Assembly (NCBI GenBank): GCA_016721905.1
Contig: JADKHH010000001.1
Span: 372,001 to 436,000, forward strand
Source: Candidatus Opimibacter skivensis
GTDB lineage: Bacteria > Bacteroidota > Bacteroidia > Chitinophagales > Saprospiraceae
Reading direction: 5' to 3'
DNA length: 64,000 nt
The notes under the pieces were generated by a model, which ran no database searches, was not told the origin of the DNA, and saw nothing but the letters and a program-made list of their open reading frames with translations. Of the stretch, positions 1 to 9,130 are shown one piece after another; position 1 is the first letter of the stretch, and every line of letters starts with the position of its first letter. Both the position numbers and the translations under genes were made by a program.

Positions 1-39
1 ACTGCTAACTTCTCACTCTTTTTAGGTTAATTTTACACT

Positions 40-1995
40 ATGAAGACATCAAGACTTTACCTCGGCGCACTCATTTTAATGATTGGCACTATAACGCTAT
101 CCGCCCAGGATGATCAATCTATCATCTGGGATCATGAAGATGTAATATGCAAAGAACAGGAGCATGCTGAGTTTAAAATCCAGCAACGTGGAAACCGGAC
201 TGCCTTTGCAGACCAGACAGATATCTACTACCAGATCATGAAATGGGACATCGATCCCGCCCAATATTATATCACCGGAGAGATTACCTACTTTTTCAAA
301 AGCAAGGTCGACAATCTGACAGCGTTTCACCTGGACATGGCCAATGAACTTCAGGTCAACAGCATTACTCGAAATGCAACTCCCTTAACTTATACGCATA
401 CTTCAGATCAGTTGCTTACCATCTCTCTAGGGAAATCACTGGCCCTTGGAGAAACCGATTCGTTTACAATCTCCTATGAAGGTGCTCCTCCATCAAATGG
501 CTTTGGTTCTTTCGAGCAAGGCACTCATGCCGGACAGCCTGTCATCTGGACTTTATCTGAACCATACGGAGTCAGAGACTGGTGGCCAGGCAAACAAGAT
601 CTGATCGACAAGATTGATTCTGTTGACATCTACGTTACTACTCCACCAGGCCAGCTGGCAGCAAGTAATGGAAAGCTAATGAGCACCACTGAACTCAATG
701 GCAAACTGATTCCTCATTGGCAGCACAGATACCCTATCGCATCGTATCTCGTTGCCATCGCAGTTACCAATTACAGCGCATATAGCCAGTATCTTCCTTT
801 GGACAACGGAGATACCATTGAAATCTTAAATTACGTGTATCCGGAAACAGCAACCCAAAGCCAGACAGAAACAGAACGCACAATACAAATCATGGCTAAT
901 TACAACAGGCTCTTTGGTACATACCCATTTGCCGCTGAAAAATACGGGCATGCACAATTTGGCTGGGGCGGCGGAATGGAACATCAAACTATGAGCTTTA
1001 TGGGTGGATTCAGTTTCGGCCTGATAGCCCATGAATTGGCTCACCAATGGTTTGGTGACAAAGTCACTTGTGGCTCCTGGACCGAAATATGGCTCAATGA
1101 AGGTTTTGCTACCTATCTCACCGGATTGACTTATGAGGATCAGAGCCCCGATATTTATTGGCCTCAATGGAAAACCTCAACCTCCAATTCTGCCATGAGC
1201 CAACCTGGTGGATCCGTCTTTGTAGATGACACAACCAGTACCAACAGGATTTTCAGCGGCAGACTTAGTTATAATAAGGGAGCGTATTTACTGCATATGC
1301 TCAGGTGGATAATGGGTGATGAAAAATTCTTCGCCGCATGCCGCGATTATCTGGATTCACCAGGCACAGCATACGATTTCGCCTATACCGCCGAACTACA
1401 ATCCTATCTTGAACAGCGATCCGGCAAGGATCTCGATGAGTTTTTTAATGACTGGTATTACGGTGAGGGTTTCCCTTCCTATAATTTGACATGGACTCAA
1501 CAAGCTGACTCTATTGTCTTTTGGCTTGATCAGACCCAATCCCATCCTTCAGTATCATTTTTCGAAATGCCTGTGCCTGTCTCCGTTGTTTTAAATGGTG
1601 CGCCACAGACATTTGTGCTTGACCACTCCACACAAGGCCAACGTTTTTCTTTTCCTATCGGAAACACCGTGATAGAAAATGTTTCTATCGATCCGGAAAT
1701 CTGGATCCTTTCCAAAAACAATACAGTCACAGAGATTACAACCTCAACCTATCAACCAATCGGTCAGAATAGCTTCAATGTATTCCCTAATCCTGCCCAA
1801 TCATTCGTTGAGATTGTCCCGGCAAAAGATGTATTTGCAGCGGATTTTATCGACAACCTTGGAAGGAAATGGAAAACCACAATTTCAGCGGGAAGAATTG
1901 ATATCAGCGCATTGTCACCAGGATATTATATCCTGATGTTAAAAAATTCGAATGGTGATTTGCTGTCGGTTCAGTCTATTGTAATTGCCCGATAG
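40..1995 (+). CDS. Secreted M1 family aminopeptidase with T9SS type A sorting domain
   Basis: A zinc aminopeptidase that should remove N-terminal residues from peptides outside the cell. Residues 1-22 form a signal peptide ending in SAQ. The zinc site is complete: HELAH (His331, Glu332, His335) and Glu354 in WLNEGFATY, which is the M1 spacing HExxH-x18-E. Upstream GGGMEHQ replaces the usual GGMEN substrate loop. From about residue 580 the NVFPNPAQS motif opens a C-terminal sorting domain of T9SS type A, so the protein is probably exported by the Por system and anchored or released at the surface. It converges with the esterase gene on the other strand, 42 bp away. The family and zinc site are seen directly; substrate preference is unknown. 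A second M1 gene lies at 60-62 kb without the sorting domain. Confidence 0.93.
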   Translation: MKTSRLYLGALILMIGTITLSAQDDQSIIWDHEDVICKEQEHAEFKIQQRGNRTAFADQTDIYYQIMKWDIDPAQYYITGEITYFFKSKVDNLTAFHLDMANELQVNSITRNATPLTYTHTSDQLLTISLGKSLALGETDSFTISYEGAPPSNGFGSFEQGTHAGQPVIWTLSEPYGVRDWWPGKQDLIDKIDSVDIYVTTPPGQLAASNGKLMSTTELNGKLIPHWQHRYPIASYLVAIAVTNYSAYSQYLPLDNGDTIEILNYVYPETATQSQTETERTIQIMANYNRLFGTYPFAAEKYGHAQFGWGGGMEHQTMSFMGGFSFGLIAHELAHQWFGDKVTCGSWTEIWLNEGFATYLTGLTYEDQSPDIYWPQWKTSTSNSAMSQPGGSVFVDDTTSTNRIFSGRLSYNKGAYLLHMLRWIMGDEKFFAACRDYLDSPGTAYDFAYTAELQSYLEQRSGKDLDEFFNDWYYGEGFPSYNLTWTQQADSIVFWLDQTQSHPSVSFFEMPVPVSVVLNGAPQTFVLDHSTQGQRFSFPIGNTVIENVSIDPEIWILSKNNTVTEITTSTYQPIGQNSFNVFPNPAQSFVEIVPAKDVFAADFIDNLGRKWKTTISAGRIDISALSPGYYILMLKNSNGDLLSVQSIVIAR

Positions 1996-2037
1996 AAAGT
2001 TATATGGAGACGGCTAATAAGTATCAGGCCACTTCTT

Positions 2038-2703
2038 CTAGACCTGGTTAGTTAAATGTTGGGCAACCCAATTCTTAAGGGTTGCTTCATCTACTTTATG
2101 GGTTCCATGATATTCATGCAGGTTCAATTCAATGCCCATGTCATCCATCAGGTACTTTTTGTCCATGACTAGACCAGGCGTAAAATAGGGGTCTTTATCT
2201 CCTACGAAATAATGACTCTGTATTTGACTAAAGTATTCTTTACGATGGGTAAAAAGGAGATCGTCTGGTAAACCACCAGCCCACATCAACAGGAAATCTG
2301 CCCTGGGACCGATATCACTAAGCCATCTGAGCAAGGTGGTAACCCCTTGTGAAAACCCGAGATAGATCACTTTGATTTCAGAATTCTTATCCCACATCAA
2401 CCTCTCCCTTAAGGCCTCCATAAACAATACAAAATCAGCTATCTCATCCAGTCGGTCTTCCCTGGTCATCCAACTAGCCACAGGCCGTTCAGTGACCCCT
2501 TCAAAATAAAATCGGTTAAGTCCTTCCGGCGCAATGACAAAGTGGATTTGAGGGTCCAGGAATTCAAATCGCTGGATAAAATACTTAGCTAACTGGCCAT
2601 AGCCATGCAGACAAACCCAGACAAACTGAGTCTCCCCAGTCATCTTACCATGCGTAAAATAATGTCCGGTTTTCTCAGCCCTGATTTTGTAGTGAGCTCC
2701 CAT
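2038..2703 (-). CDS. Alpha/beta hydrolase (phospholipase/carboxylesterase-like)
   Basis: A cytoplasmic serine esterase of the alpha/beta hydrolase fold, 221 residues, the usual length of the phospholipase/carboxylesterase group. No signal peptide is present. CLHGYGQ near residue 32 is the oxyanion-loop strand, GFSQG near residue 117 carries the nucleophile Ser, VGDKDPYF holds the probable acid and YHGTHKVD the probable base His. The gene starts 11 bp after the stop of the secreted hypothetical protein upstream, so the two are probably co-transcribed. The substrate cannot be told from the sequence; small acyl esters are the family norm. Confidence 0.85.
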   Translation of the reverse strand: MGAHYKIRAEKTGHYFTHGKMTGETQFVWVCLHGYGQLAKYFIQRFEFLDPQIHFVIAPEGLNRFYFEGVTERPVASWMTREDRLDEIADFVLFMEALRERLMWDKNSEIKVIYLGFSQGVTTLLRWLSDIGPRADFLLMWAGGLPDDLLFTHRKEYFSQIQSHYFVGDKDPYFTPGLVMDKKYLMDDMGIELNLHEYHGTHKVDEATLKNWVAQHLTNQV

Positions 2704-2714
2704 TTCCTATTTGG

Positions 2715-3593
2715 TTATTCTTTCTTTGGCCTTCCCAATATATCGTTTTCTTCCTTCCGATCCTTCCGGTCTTCTGTGAAAGGAGGCTCTGTTGACTTGA
2801 CTTCATCATAAAGTTCCTCCTTATAAACCCACTTTCCCTTCTGGAGTATCCATGCTTCCATACTTCCATCAGAGACTGGAAGTGCTTCTCCTTCCGGACC
2901 GATACCCATGAGGCTTTCAATATGATCATGGACGATTCCTGGCAACTGAGGATCATAGAGCATCCGAGCAGGAGAAATATCACCATAGGTCATCAATAGT
3001 CTGGTTTTGGCTTCTCCGGACCCCATGAATACCGGAAGTCCCAGTCTGGGCTCAGCTCCCGTGAGATCAAGGATATCAGCTACTTTGGTACTGATCAGCC
3101 TGTCCTCAGCATTGTACCCGAGTAGAGCATAATATTTATCTCCGCCAGTTTCAAATGGAACAATGCTGTAATACAGACAGCCATACCAGCCGCCAGGTGT
3201 GTAACTGGAATATTCAGATCCATTGATAAAAGGACGATTGTCTTTAAATCGGACCACGCGATCAGGCCACTGTAAAAAACCGCCATACTTATGCTCGTTG
3301 TCTGATACCTTGAGTTGCCACGTCACGAGCCTGAAGTCTTCTCCGTGCAGCACAGAAAGCCATGGAACACTATCCAGGCTGACTGCATAGGAATCAGGAT
3401 CTAAGAGGAAACTATCGATCAAAGAAACGAGACGCTCATGCGACCTGATCCTGTGTTTGTCCATCTGGGCATTGACCGCATTGTCTGCATTAAAGGCTAT
3501 TTCATCTCTTAGCCGAACCAGATCCTGTGACTGCCCAAGGAGCCCGGTTACCATAACAAGGGACACAGCTAAAAAATAAAGTCGTTGTTTCAT
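2715..3593 (-). CDS. Secreted hypothetical protein
   Basis: I do not recognise a named domain. The 292-residue product begins with a clear signal peptide (MKQRLYFLAVSLVMVTGLLG, cleavage near residue 20). The mature part is a mixed Tyr/Gly-rich globular protein (repeated GGxxYYALLGYNAED-like strands) with a charged C-terminal tail rich in Lys, Glu and Asp. There is no T9SS sorting domain and no lipobox, so a periplasmic location is most likely. It is the first gene of a probable two-gene unit with the esterase at 2038-2703, and is divergent from ribF across 152 bp. Confidence 0.7.
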   Translation of the reverse strand: MKQRLYFLAVSLVMVTGLLGQSQDLVRLRDEIAFNADNAVNAQMDKHRIRSHERLVSLIDSFLLDPDSYAVSLDSVPWLSVLHGEDFRLVTWQLKVSDNEHKYGGFLQWPDRVVRFKDNRPFINGSEYSSYTPGGWYGCLYYSIVPFETGGDKYYALLGYNAEDRLISTKVADILDLTGAEPRLGLPVFMGSGEAKTRLLMTYGDISPARMLYDPQLPGIVHDHIESLMGIGPEGEALPVSDGSMEAWILQKGKWVYKEELYDEVKSTEPPFTEDRKDRKEENDILGRPKKE

Positions 3594-3731
3594 GCGGTTA
3601 TTAACGAATCCGGTTAAAAAAGGATTGTATTTCCTGGAAATTATAAACCTTTCCGGTAGGTAAGAGTTCCTTTAAGTACGCGGAAATATTCCGTAATTCA
3701 GATATCAGCAACATATTACAAACAAATTGGA

Positions 3732-3739
3732 TACTTTTG
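3732..3739 (+). promoter_or_regulatory. Bacteroidota -7 box (TAnnTTTG) just before ribF
   Basis: TACTTTTG matches the Bacteroidota -7 consensus TAnnTTTG. It ends 6 bp before the ribF ATG at 3746, so a start site about 7 bp downstream would give a leaderless or nearly leaderless mRNA. No TTG -33 box is visible at the right distance, so support is partial. Confidence 0.4.
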
Positions 3740-3745
3740 TAGTCC

Positions 3746-5719
3746 ATGAACATCTTTAGGGGACTTTCAGCATTGCCGGAGTTCAGTAATTCTGTCATCA
3801 CGATTGGCAGCTTTGATGGCGTGCACCAGGGTCACCAGAAGATCCTCAAGAGTATCCAGCAACTGGCTGAAGAAAATGAAGGTGTTGATGTCGTCATCAC
3901 TTTTCACCCCCACCCCCGTGAAATCGTTTATCCGAAAGATGCTGATCTGCATATCCTGACTACGCTTGATGAAAAGCTGGAATACTTCAGGCGAGCTGGT
4001 GTTTCGAATGTAGTCGTGGTTCCATTCACCATCGAATTTTCACAGCAACCTGCGCAGGAATACATCGAGAAATTTATCGTTTCCAGGTTTCATCCGAAAT
4101 ATATTGTCATCGGTTATGATCATCGGTTTGGTCTAAACCGAGCAGGCAACGTTCATCTGTTGAAGATGTATGGTGAGGACCATGGCTATGAAGTAGTGCA
4201 GATCGAAGAAGAAGAATTGAAAGATATCACCATCAGTTCGACCAAGATCCGGCTCGCGCTACAAAACAATAACATCGATCTGGCCAATAGCTTACTGGGG
4301 CACCCATACATGATTAAGGGTCAGGTGGTGACAGGCAACAGGCTCGGACACCACATAGGATATCCGACGGCTAATGTCCAGATTATAGATCATAAAAAGC
4401 TACTTCCAAAAGACGGGATCTTTGCCGCCACAGCTACCCTTGGTGGTGTGGAATATAAAGGCATGCTCTACATAGGATTGCGTCCATCAATTGAATCAGC
4501 CTCGGAACGCCGCGTCGAAATACATTTGTTCGATTTTGATCGCCAGATCTATGATCAGGATATCACAGTAGAGATTTATAAATTTATCAGGGGAGACAGG
4601 AAGTTTCCGAGCATGGAAGGTCTAAAATCTGCCATGGCGGAAGATGAGCTTACAGTCAGGAAATATTTCAGAGGTTCTCTACCCGCACAGGCGGATGTGG
4701 CAACAGTGATACTCAATTACAACGGTAAAAATTTCCTTGAGCGCTTTCTGCCCTTCTTTAGATCCAGCCGCTTTCCGAATGAAAAAATCTATGTAGCCGA
4801 TAATGCTTCCACTGACGGTTCTGTAAAATGGCTGAAGTCTACTTATCCGGATATTGAATGTATCAGCCTGAGCAAGAATGCGGGGTATGCAGGTGGATAC
4901 AATGAGGCTTTAAGCCGGATAAAAGCTAAATATTACGCGCTGGTCAATAGTGATATTGAAATCACATCGCAATGGCTACAGCCCATCATCGAGATGATGG
5001 AAAAGGACCCAACCATTGCCGCAGTACAACCAAGAATATTAGCTGAATCAAAAAGGGGATATTTTGAGTATGCCGGTGCGGCGGGAGGTTTTATGGATTC
5101 ATTGGGCTATCCGTTTTGTCGTGGCCGTGTTTTACAAAACCTTGAGCGGGATACAGGTCAGTATGAATCTGCCATACCTATCTTTTGGGCTTCCGGCGCC
5201 GCATTAGTTATCCGCAGTGATGCCTTTCATGAAATGGGAGGATTTGACACTGATTACTTTGCGCACCAGGAGGAAATTGACCTCGCCTGGAGACTATTGC
5301 TCCGCAATTATAAAATCATGTCGTGTCCGCAATCGGTCGTGTATCATGTTGGCGGTGGCACTTTAAGTTATAGCAGTCCTGAGAAAATATATCTCAATTT
5401 CAGGAACAACCTCATCACCCTATTCAAATATTTGCCAAAGCCGGATTTCATCCCTGTCGTTTCACTACGTTGGCTATTTGACGGTTTTGCCGGCCTTCGC
5501 TTCCTGGCTAAAGGGCAATTTGCAAATGCATTCGCCATCATCCGGGCGCATTATTACATCTACGGCCATATCCGGAGCATATTACAGAAAAGAAAAGATC
5601 TGGGTGAACAATTCACCAGACAACCATTGGCAAAACTACCTGGCGTTTACCAGGGTAGCATCATTATGGATTACTATCTTCGTTGGAAGCGTAAATTCAG
5701 CGATCTCTTCCCTTCATGA
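3746..5719 (+). CDS. ribF: Bifunctional FAD synthetase/riboflavin kinase fused to a GT2 glycosyltransferase
   Basis: Residues 1 to about 310 are a complete RibF: the nucleotidyltransferase motif GSFDGVHQGH (about 22-31), ISSTKIR near 167, then the riboflavin kinase half with GxxxGxxxGYPTAN (about 198-212) and the flavin-site GLRPSIES region. It makes FMN and FAD from riboflavin and ATP. From about residue 315 (VATVILNYNG) to 657 follows a family 2 glycosyltransferase: ADNASTDGS, NSDIEI in place of DxD, an FWASGAA loop and HQEEIDLAWR as the probable catalytic base region, with a WbbL/rhamnosyltransferase-like C-terminal part. The two halves are in one frame with no stop. RibF is normally about 310 residues and stands alone, so this is an unusual fusion or a lost stop or frameshift. 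The next gene overlaps it by ATGA. Confidence 0.9.
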   Translation: MNIFRGLSALPEFSNSVITIGSFDGVHQGHQKILKSIQQLAEENEGVDVVITFHPHPREIVYPKDADLHILTTLDEKLEYFRRAGVSNVVVVPFTIEFSQQPAQEYIEKFIVSRFHPKYIVIGYDHRFGLNRAGNVHLLKMYGEDHGYEVVQIEEEELKDITISSTKIRLALQNNNIDLANSLLGHPYMIKGQVVTGNRLGHHIGYPTANVQIIDHKKLLPKDGIFAATATLGGVEYKGMLYIGLRPSIESASERRVEIHLFDFDRQIYDQDITVEIYKFIRGDRKFPSMEGLKSAMAEDELTVRKYFRGSLPAQADVATVILNYNGKNFLERFLPFFRSSRFPNEKIYVADNASTDGSVKWLKSTYPDIECISLSKNAGYAGGYNEALSRIKAKYYALVNSDIEITSQWLQPIIEMMEKDPTIAAVQPRILAESKRGYFEYAGAAGGFMDSLGYPFCRGRVLQNLERDTGQYESAIPIFWASGAALVIRSDAFHEMGGFDTDYFAHQEEIDLAWRLLLRNYKIMSCPQSVVYHVGGGTLSYSSPEKIYLNFRNNLITLFKYLPKPDFIPVVSLRWLFDGFAGLRFLAKGQFANAFAIIRAHYYIYGHIRSILQKRKDLGEQFTRQPLAKLPGVYQGSIIMDYYLRWKRKFSDLFPS

Positions 5720-6450
5720 AAAACCGGCTCTCGGTCCTCTTCCAAAATGACACTATCCTCGCATTGGATAAACCCGCGGGTCTACTCAGCGTGCCCGACA
5801 GGTATAAAGAAGACAAACCCTCCCTTGCCCAGTTAGTCCTTGGCTCTTACCCTACGGCAAGACCATTGCATCGACTTGATTTTGAAACAAGTGGAATCGT
5901 ACTCTTCAGTCTTCAACCGGAAACTTTTGGATGGTACAGCGACCAGTTTGAACACCGGACAATCTCTAAAAAATACACTGCTGTAGCAGAAGGCAGATGT
6001 ATGGAGCCTGAAGGTCTTATCGATGCTCCCCTCTATACCCAAACTATCGGAAAAGTTGTGATTTCAAAGCGGGGCAAATCCAGCCAAACCCTTTGGACTC
6101 TACTCGAAGCATTCCAACATTATTCCCTTATCGAAGCCAATCCGCTGACTGGCCGCACACACCAGATTCGCGTCCACCTTTCCTCCATCGGCCACCCTAT
6201 CGTCGGGGACCTGCTGTATGGAGCAGGAGGACCACTCTATCTGTCTTCCCTGAAGGGTAAAAAAAAGTATAGACTCAGTAAGGATGCAGAAGAAGAACGG
6301 CCGTTATTAGGTAGGTTAGCATTACATGCTTCATCGATTTCTTTTAAGGATTTCACCACGGGAGAGAACATACATGTCGAGAGCGGCTTGCCAAAGGATA
6401 TGCTTGTAGCTATCTCCAAACTAAGGCAGTATTCGGCACTGCTTAAATAG
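5716..6450 (+). CDS. RluA family pseudouridine synthase
   Basis: Isomerises uridine to pseudouridine in rRNA or tRNA. The 244-residue protein opens with the LALDKPAGLLSVP strand, carries the RluA catalytic motif as HRLDFETSG (Asp near residue 55; the family has HRLDxxTSG) and ends with the conserved NPLTGRTHQIRVHL and GHPIVGDLLYG blocks. There is no S4 RNA-binding domain, so it belongs to the short RluA/TruC-like group. Its ATG overlaps the stop of the ribF-GT2 gene (ATGA at 5716-5719), which points to translational coupling. The exact target base is not known. Confidence 0.92.
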   Translation: MKNRLSVLFQNDTILALDKPAGLLSVPDRYKEDKPSLAQLVLGSYPTARPLHRLDFETSGIVLFSLQPETFGWYSDQFEHRTISKKYTAVAEGRCMEPEGLIDAPLYTQTIGKVVISKRGKSSQTLWTLLEAFQHYSLIEANPLTGRTHQIRVHLSSIGHPIVGDLLYGAGGPLYLSSLKGKKKYRLSKDAEEERPLLGRLALHASSISFKDFTTGENIHVESGLPKDMLVAISKLRQYSALLK

Positions 6451-6492
6451 TGGAAATATTTATATATGTTTACGCCTAATTAACAAAAGACA

Positions 6493-7890
6493 ATGAAAAC
6501 AGCACTGATCCTGGTATTCATTCTAATAGCTTGCATTATGACGATGACGATTGCATTATCCTGTAAAAAAGCGGATGTGGCGAAAGAAACTGATAATGTA
6601 AGGGGGCGGGTCTCCCCTCCTGAATGGTCACACGCAGCTAACCTCTACGAAGTCAATATCAGACAATACACGCCAGAGGGGACATTTGAAGCTTTCAGAC
6701 AGCACCTTCCACGATTAAAAAAGATGGGCGTGGATATCCTATGGCTCATGCCGATCCATCCGATCAGTGTACCGGAACGTAAAGGAACACTGGGAAGCTA
6801 TTATGCTGTTTCCGATTTCCGGGCCATCAATCCACTCTTTGGTAATCATGATGATTTCAAACGCCTGGTAGATTCAACACATGCCATGGGGATGCACATC
6901 ATTATTGATTGGGTACCTCATCACACTGGCTGGGACCATCCATGGATCAAATCGCATCCTGAATTTTACAACAAGAATGAGAAAGGAGAAATACGGGATC
7001 CCATCAATGAAGAAACAGGTGAACCATGGGGATGGACCGATGTGGCAGAGCTGAATCTCGAAAACCCAGAAATGAGACGTCAGGTGATTGATGATATGAT
7101 CTATTGGATCGAAGATTACAATATCGATGGTTTCAGGGTCGATCACGCCCACGGTGTTCCCGCCGATTATTGGGATGAAGTCAGCAATACACTTTCAGCT
7201 CTCAAGAAACCTTTGTTTATCCTGGCGGAAGGAGAAGAAACCTATTTACGAAACGACTCCAGTTTCGTTGCCACCTATGCCTGGAAGATTCATCACAAGA
7301 TGAATGATATCGCAAATGGCAAGGATAATGTAAATGCACTTGACACTTTACTGGCAGCAGAACGTGACGTGTATACCTACGGCTACCATATCTATTTCAC
7401 AAGCAATCATGATGAAAACAGCTGGGCAGGCACCGAGTTTGAGCGCATGGGAGATGGACATAAAACTTTCGCTGCCTTGTGTGCTACCCTCGATGGAATG
7501 CCTCTCATGTATAGCGGTCAGGAAGAACCACTCAGGAAGCGCCTGGCCTTTTTCGAAAAAGATACAATCCCATTTAAGGATTATGCCTACGAAGAATTCT
7601 ATACAACACTTAATCAACTGAAAAAGAAGAATCAGGCATTGTGGAATGGCGAACACGGCGGATTATCAAGACGTATCAATGAATCGAATGAAGTATATGC
7701 TTTCATCCGTGAAAAGAACGGTGATAAATTTATCGGTGTATTCAATCTTTCTGGCAAACCACAGAAAACAACACTGCAGGTGCCTGTGACAGAAATGAAT
7801 ATTGTATTTACGGATGATCGACTCACGCTGGATACCGGTCAGAATATTAACCTGGGTCCCTGGGAGTTTTTCCTCTTTTCGAGCAAGTAG
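6493..7890 (+). CDS. GH13 alpha-amylase family lipoprotein
   Basis: A glycoside hydrolase family 13 enzyme acting on alpha-glucans. The N-terminus is a lipoprotein signal ending in ALSC followed by KK, so it is probably anchored in a membrane. The (beta/alpha)8 barrel shows the four conserved regions: DWVPHHTG, DGFRVDHAHG with the nucleophile Asp217, LAEGEE with the acid/base Glu246, and TSNHDEN with Asp307. A short C-terminal beta domain (about 390-465) completes the 465 residues. The length and lack of binding modules suit a periplasmic maltodextrin-cleaving enzyme. No sus-type transporter genes are nearby, so it is not part of an obvious starch locus. Confidence 0.92.
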   Translation: MKTALILVFILIACIMTMTIALSCKKADVAKETDNVRGRVSPPEWSHAANLYEVNIRQYTPEGTFEAFRQHLPRLKKMGVDILWLMPIHPISVPERKGTLGSYYAVSDFRAINPLFGNHDDFKRLVDSTHAMGMHIIIDWVPHHTGWDHPWIKSHPEFYNKNEKGEIRDPINEETGEPWGWTDVAELNLENPEMRRQVIDDMIYWIEDYNIDGFRVDHAHGVPADYWDEVSNTLSALKKPLFILAEGEETYLRNDSSFVATYAWKIHHKMNDIANGKDNVNALDTLLAAERDVYTYGYHIYFTSNHDENSWAGTEFERMGDGHKTFAALCATLDGMPLMYSGQEEPLRKRLAFFEKDTIPFKDYAYEEFYTTLNQLKKKNQALWNGEHGGLSRRINESNEVYAFIREKNGDKFIGVFNLSGKPQKTTLQVPVTEMNIVFTDDRLTLDTGQNINLGPWEFFLFSSK

Positions 7891-7892
7891 CA

Positions 7893-8360
7893 TTGAAAGT
7901 CCATCTATGGGCGATGGGTGCCTCCTCTGATGCCTGGGTATCCCAGGGAGAAGAGTTATATAAGAAAAGGATAGAACGATACCTGCCATTCGAATACAAA
8001 TGCATCCAGGCGTCTAAAAGCAACCAACAAAATCTGGTGCTGGCGGATGAATCAAAATGGCTTCTTCAGCAATGTGAAGCCACACCAACAAAATTAATCT
8101 TGTTGGATGAGAAAGGTCCTCAGTTAACATCTGTGCATTTTTCGAAACGATTTGAAAACTGGCGACAAGGCAGTCACAAACGTCTTGTCTTTGTGATTGG
8201 TTCTGCTTATGGCTTTGACCCTAAAGTATACGACCGGGCAGATGAATTATTGGGGCTTTCAGCCATGACGTTACCGCATCAGTTATGCAGGCTGATGATG
8301 CTCGAACAGCTCTACAGAGCTTGCACGATCTTGAGAGGTGAATCATATCACCACACCTGA
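7893..8360 (+). CDS. rlmH: 23S rRNA (pseudouridine1915-N3)-methyltransferase RlmH
   Basis: A SPOUT-class methyltransferase that adds a methyl group to pseudouridine 1915 in helix 69 of 23S rRNA. The trefoil-knot motifs are clear: LLDEKGP, FVIGSAYGFD and the C-terminal LPHQLCRLMMLEQLYRA. The 155-residue length is exact for the family. The start is TTG at 7893, two bases after the amylase stop; it gives the normal KVHLWAMG N-terminus, and no ATG fits. The end overlaps the following rhomboid gene by 23 bp, which suggests coupling. Confidence 0.93.
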   Translation: MKVHLWAMGASSDAWVSQGEELYKKRIERYLPFEYKCIQASKSNQQNLVLADESKWLLQQCEATPTKLILLDEKGPQLTSVHFSKRFENWRQGSHKRLVFVIGSAYGFDPKVYDRADELLGLSAMTLPHQLCRLMMLEQLYRACTILRGESYHHT

Positions 8361-9021
8361 GTATCTTTATAACGGTTTAAATTTTCAACTTCTGGACTTT
8401 TCCATCACACTACTGATCATCGCGTTTACAACCCTTGTATCCTACCAGGGCTTTCAGAGCTATGCGTACATCGATAGACTCAAACACACGCCTGCCCGTG
8501 AATTCGAATTCAAGGAGTATTACCGAATGCTGACCTCAGGCTTCGTGCATGCTGATTGGACTCACCTGATTGTCAACATGTTTGTGCTGTATAGTTTTGG
8601 CAACTATATTGAATCTTTTATCACCAGTGAATTTGGCAGTGTGTTGGGTCGGGTGATCTATCTCATCCTCTACCTCCTCAATATCGTTTTTGCGAATATA
8701 CCCACTACGCTCAGACATCGCTTCAATCCTGCGTTTTCAAGCATCGGTGCTTCCGGTGCTGTCAGTGGGATCATTTTTATCTTCATCCTGCTTCAACCCT
8801 GGTCTATTCTCTACCTCTTCTTTATCATTCCTGTACCTGCCATTATCGCCGGCATCGGTTACCTCATCTATTCCTCCTGGGCCGCCAATCAAGGTCACGG
8901 CCGCCTCGATCATTCAGCCCACTTCGCCGGTGCCATCGCTGGTATGCTGATGATCATCCTCCTGAAAAAAGAAATCCTCTCCCACTTTTTCTTTCGTTTA
9001 ATCCACGATTTCCCATTGTAA
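8338..9021 (+). CDS. Rhomboid family intramembrane serine protease
   Basis: A membrane protease that cuts substrates inside or near their transmembrane helices. The 227-residue protein has about six hydrophobic segments. The catalytic dyad is visible: Ser139 in GASGAVSG and His195 in HSAHFAG, with the conserved HADWTHLIVNM (HxxxxHxxxN) segment in the first part. The start is GTG at 8338, 23 bp inside rlmH; this start gives the full first helix. The stop codon TAA (9019-9021) is the first unit of an 8-bp tandem array that runs on to 9049. It converges with pruA. Confidence 0.88.
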   Translation: MNHITTPEYLYNGLNFQLLDFSITLLIIAFTTLVSYQGFQSYAYIDRLKHTPAREFEFKEYYRMLTSGFVHADWTHLIVNMFVLYSFGNYIESFITSEFGSVLGRVIYLILYLLNIVFANIPTTLRHRFNPAFSSIGASGAVSGIIFIFILLQPWSILYLFFIIPVPAIIAGIGYLIYSSWAANQGHGRLDHSAHFAGAIAGMLMIILLKKEILSHFFFRLIHDFPL

Positions 9022-9049
9022 GAAAGTGAGAGAGTAAGAGAGTAAGAGC
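9018..9049 (+). repeat. 8-bp tandem array (GTRAGAnn) starting at the rhomboid stop codon
   Basis: Four octamers in a row: GTAAGAAA, GTGAGAGA, GTAAGAGA, GTAAGAGC. The TAA in the first unit is the stop codon of the rhomboid gene. Each unit holds TAA or TGA, and since 8 is not a multiple of 3 the stops fall in different frames. Confidence 0.85.
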
Positions 9050-9058
9050 ATAGGACTC

Positions 9059-9122
9059 TAAATAAAAGATTCTTTTGTAGAGACGCGATTAATCGCGTCT
9101 CTACAAAAGAATCTTTTATTTA
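9059..9122. repeat. 64-bp perfect palindrome between convergent genes
   Basis: Two 32-bp arms are exact reverse complements with no loop; the centre lies between 9090 and 9091, and the core is TGTAGAGACGCGATT and its complement. It stands between the rhomboid (+) and pruA (-) 3' ends. A-rich and T-rich outer arms would give a U-tract on either strand, so it may work as a two-way terminator. Its GTAGAGACGCG core resembles dispersed palindromes known from other phyla such as cyanobacteria, so a REP/MITE-like mobile repeat is the other reading. Confidence 0.85.
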
Positions 9123-9130
9123 TTCTCACG

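Noticed and set aside
1..39. Regulatory element before the first gene
   Set aside because: Only 39 bases are available; no TAnnTTTG box or hairpin is visible.
3601..3801. 66-codon minus-strand ORF before ribF
   Set aside because: It overlaps the ribF start and promoter box, has no recognisable motif and no start context.
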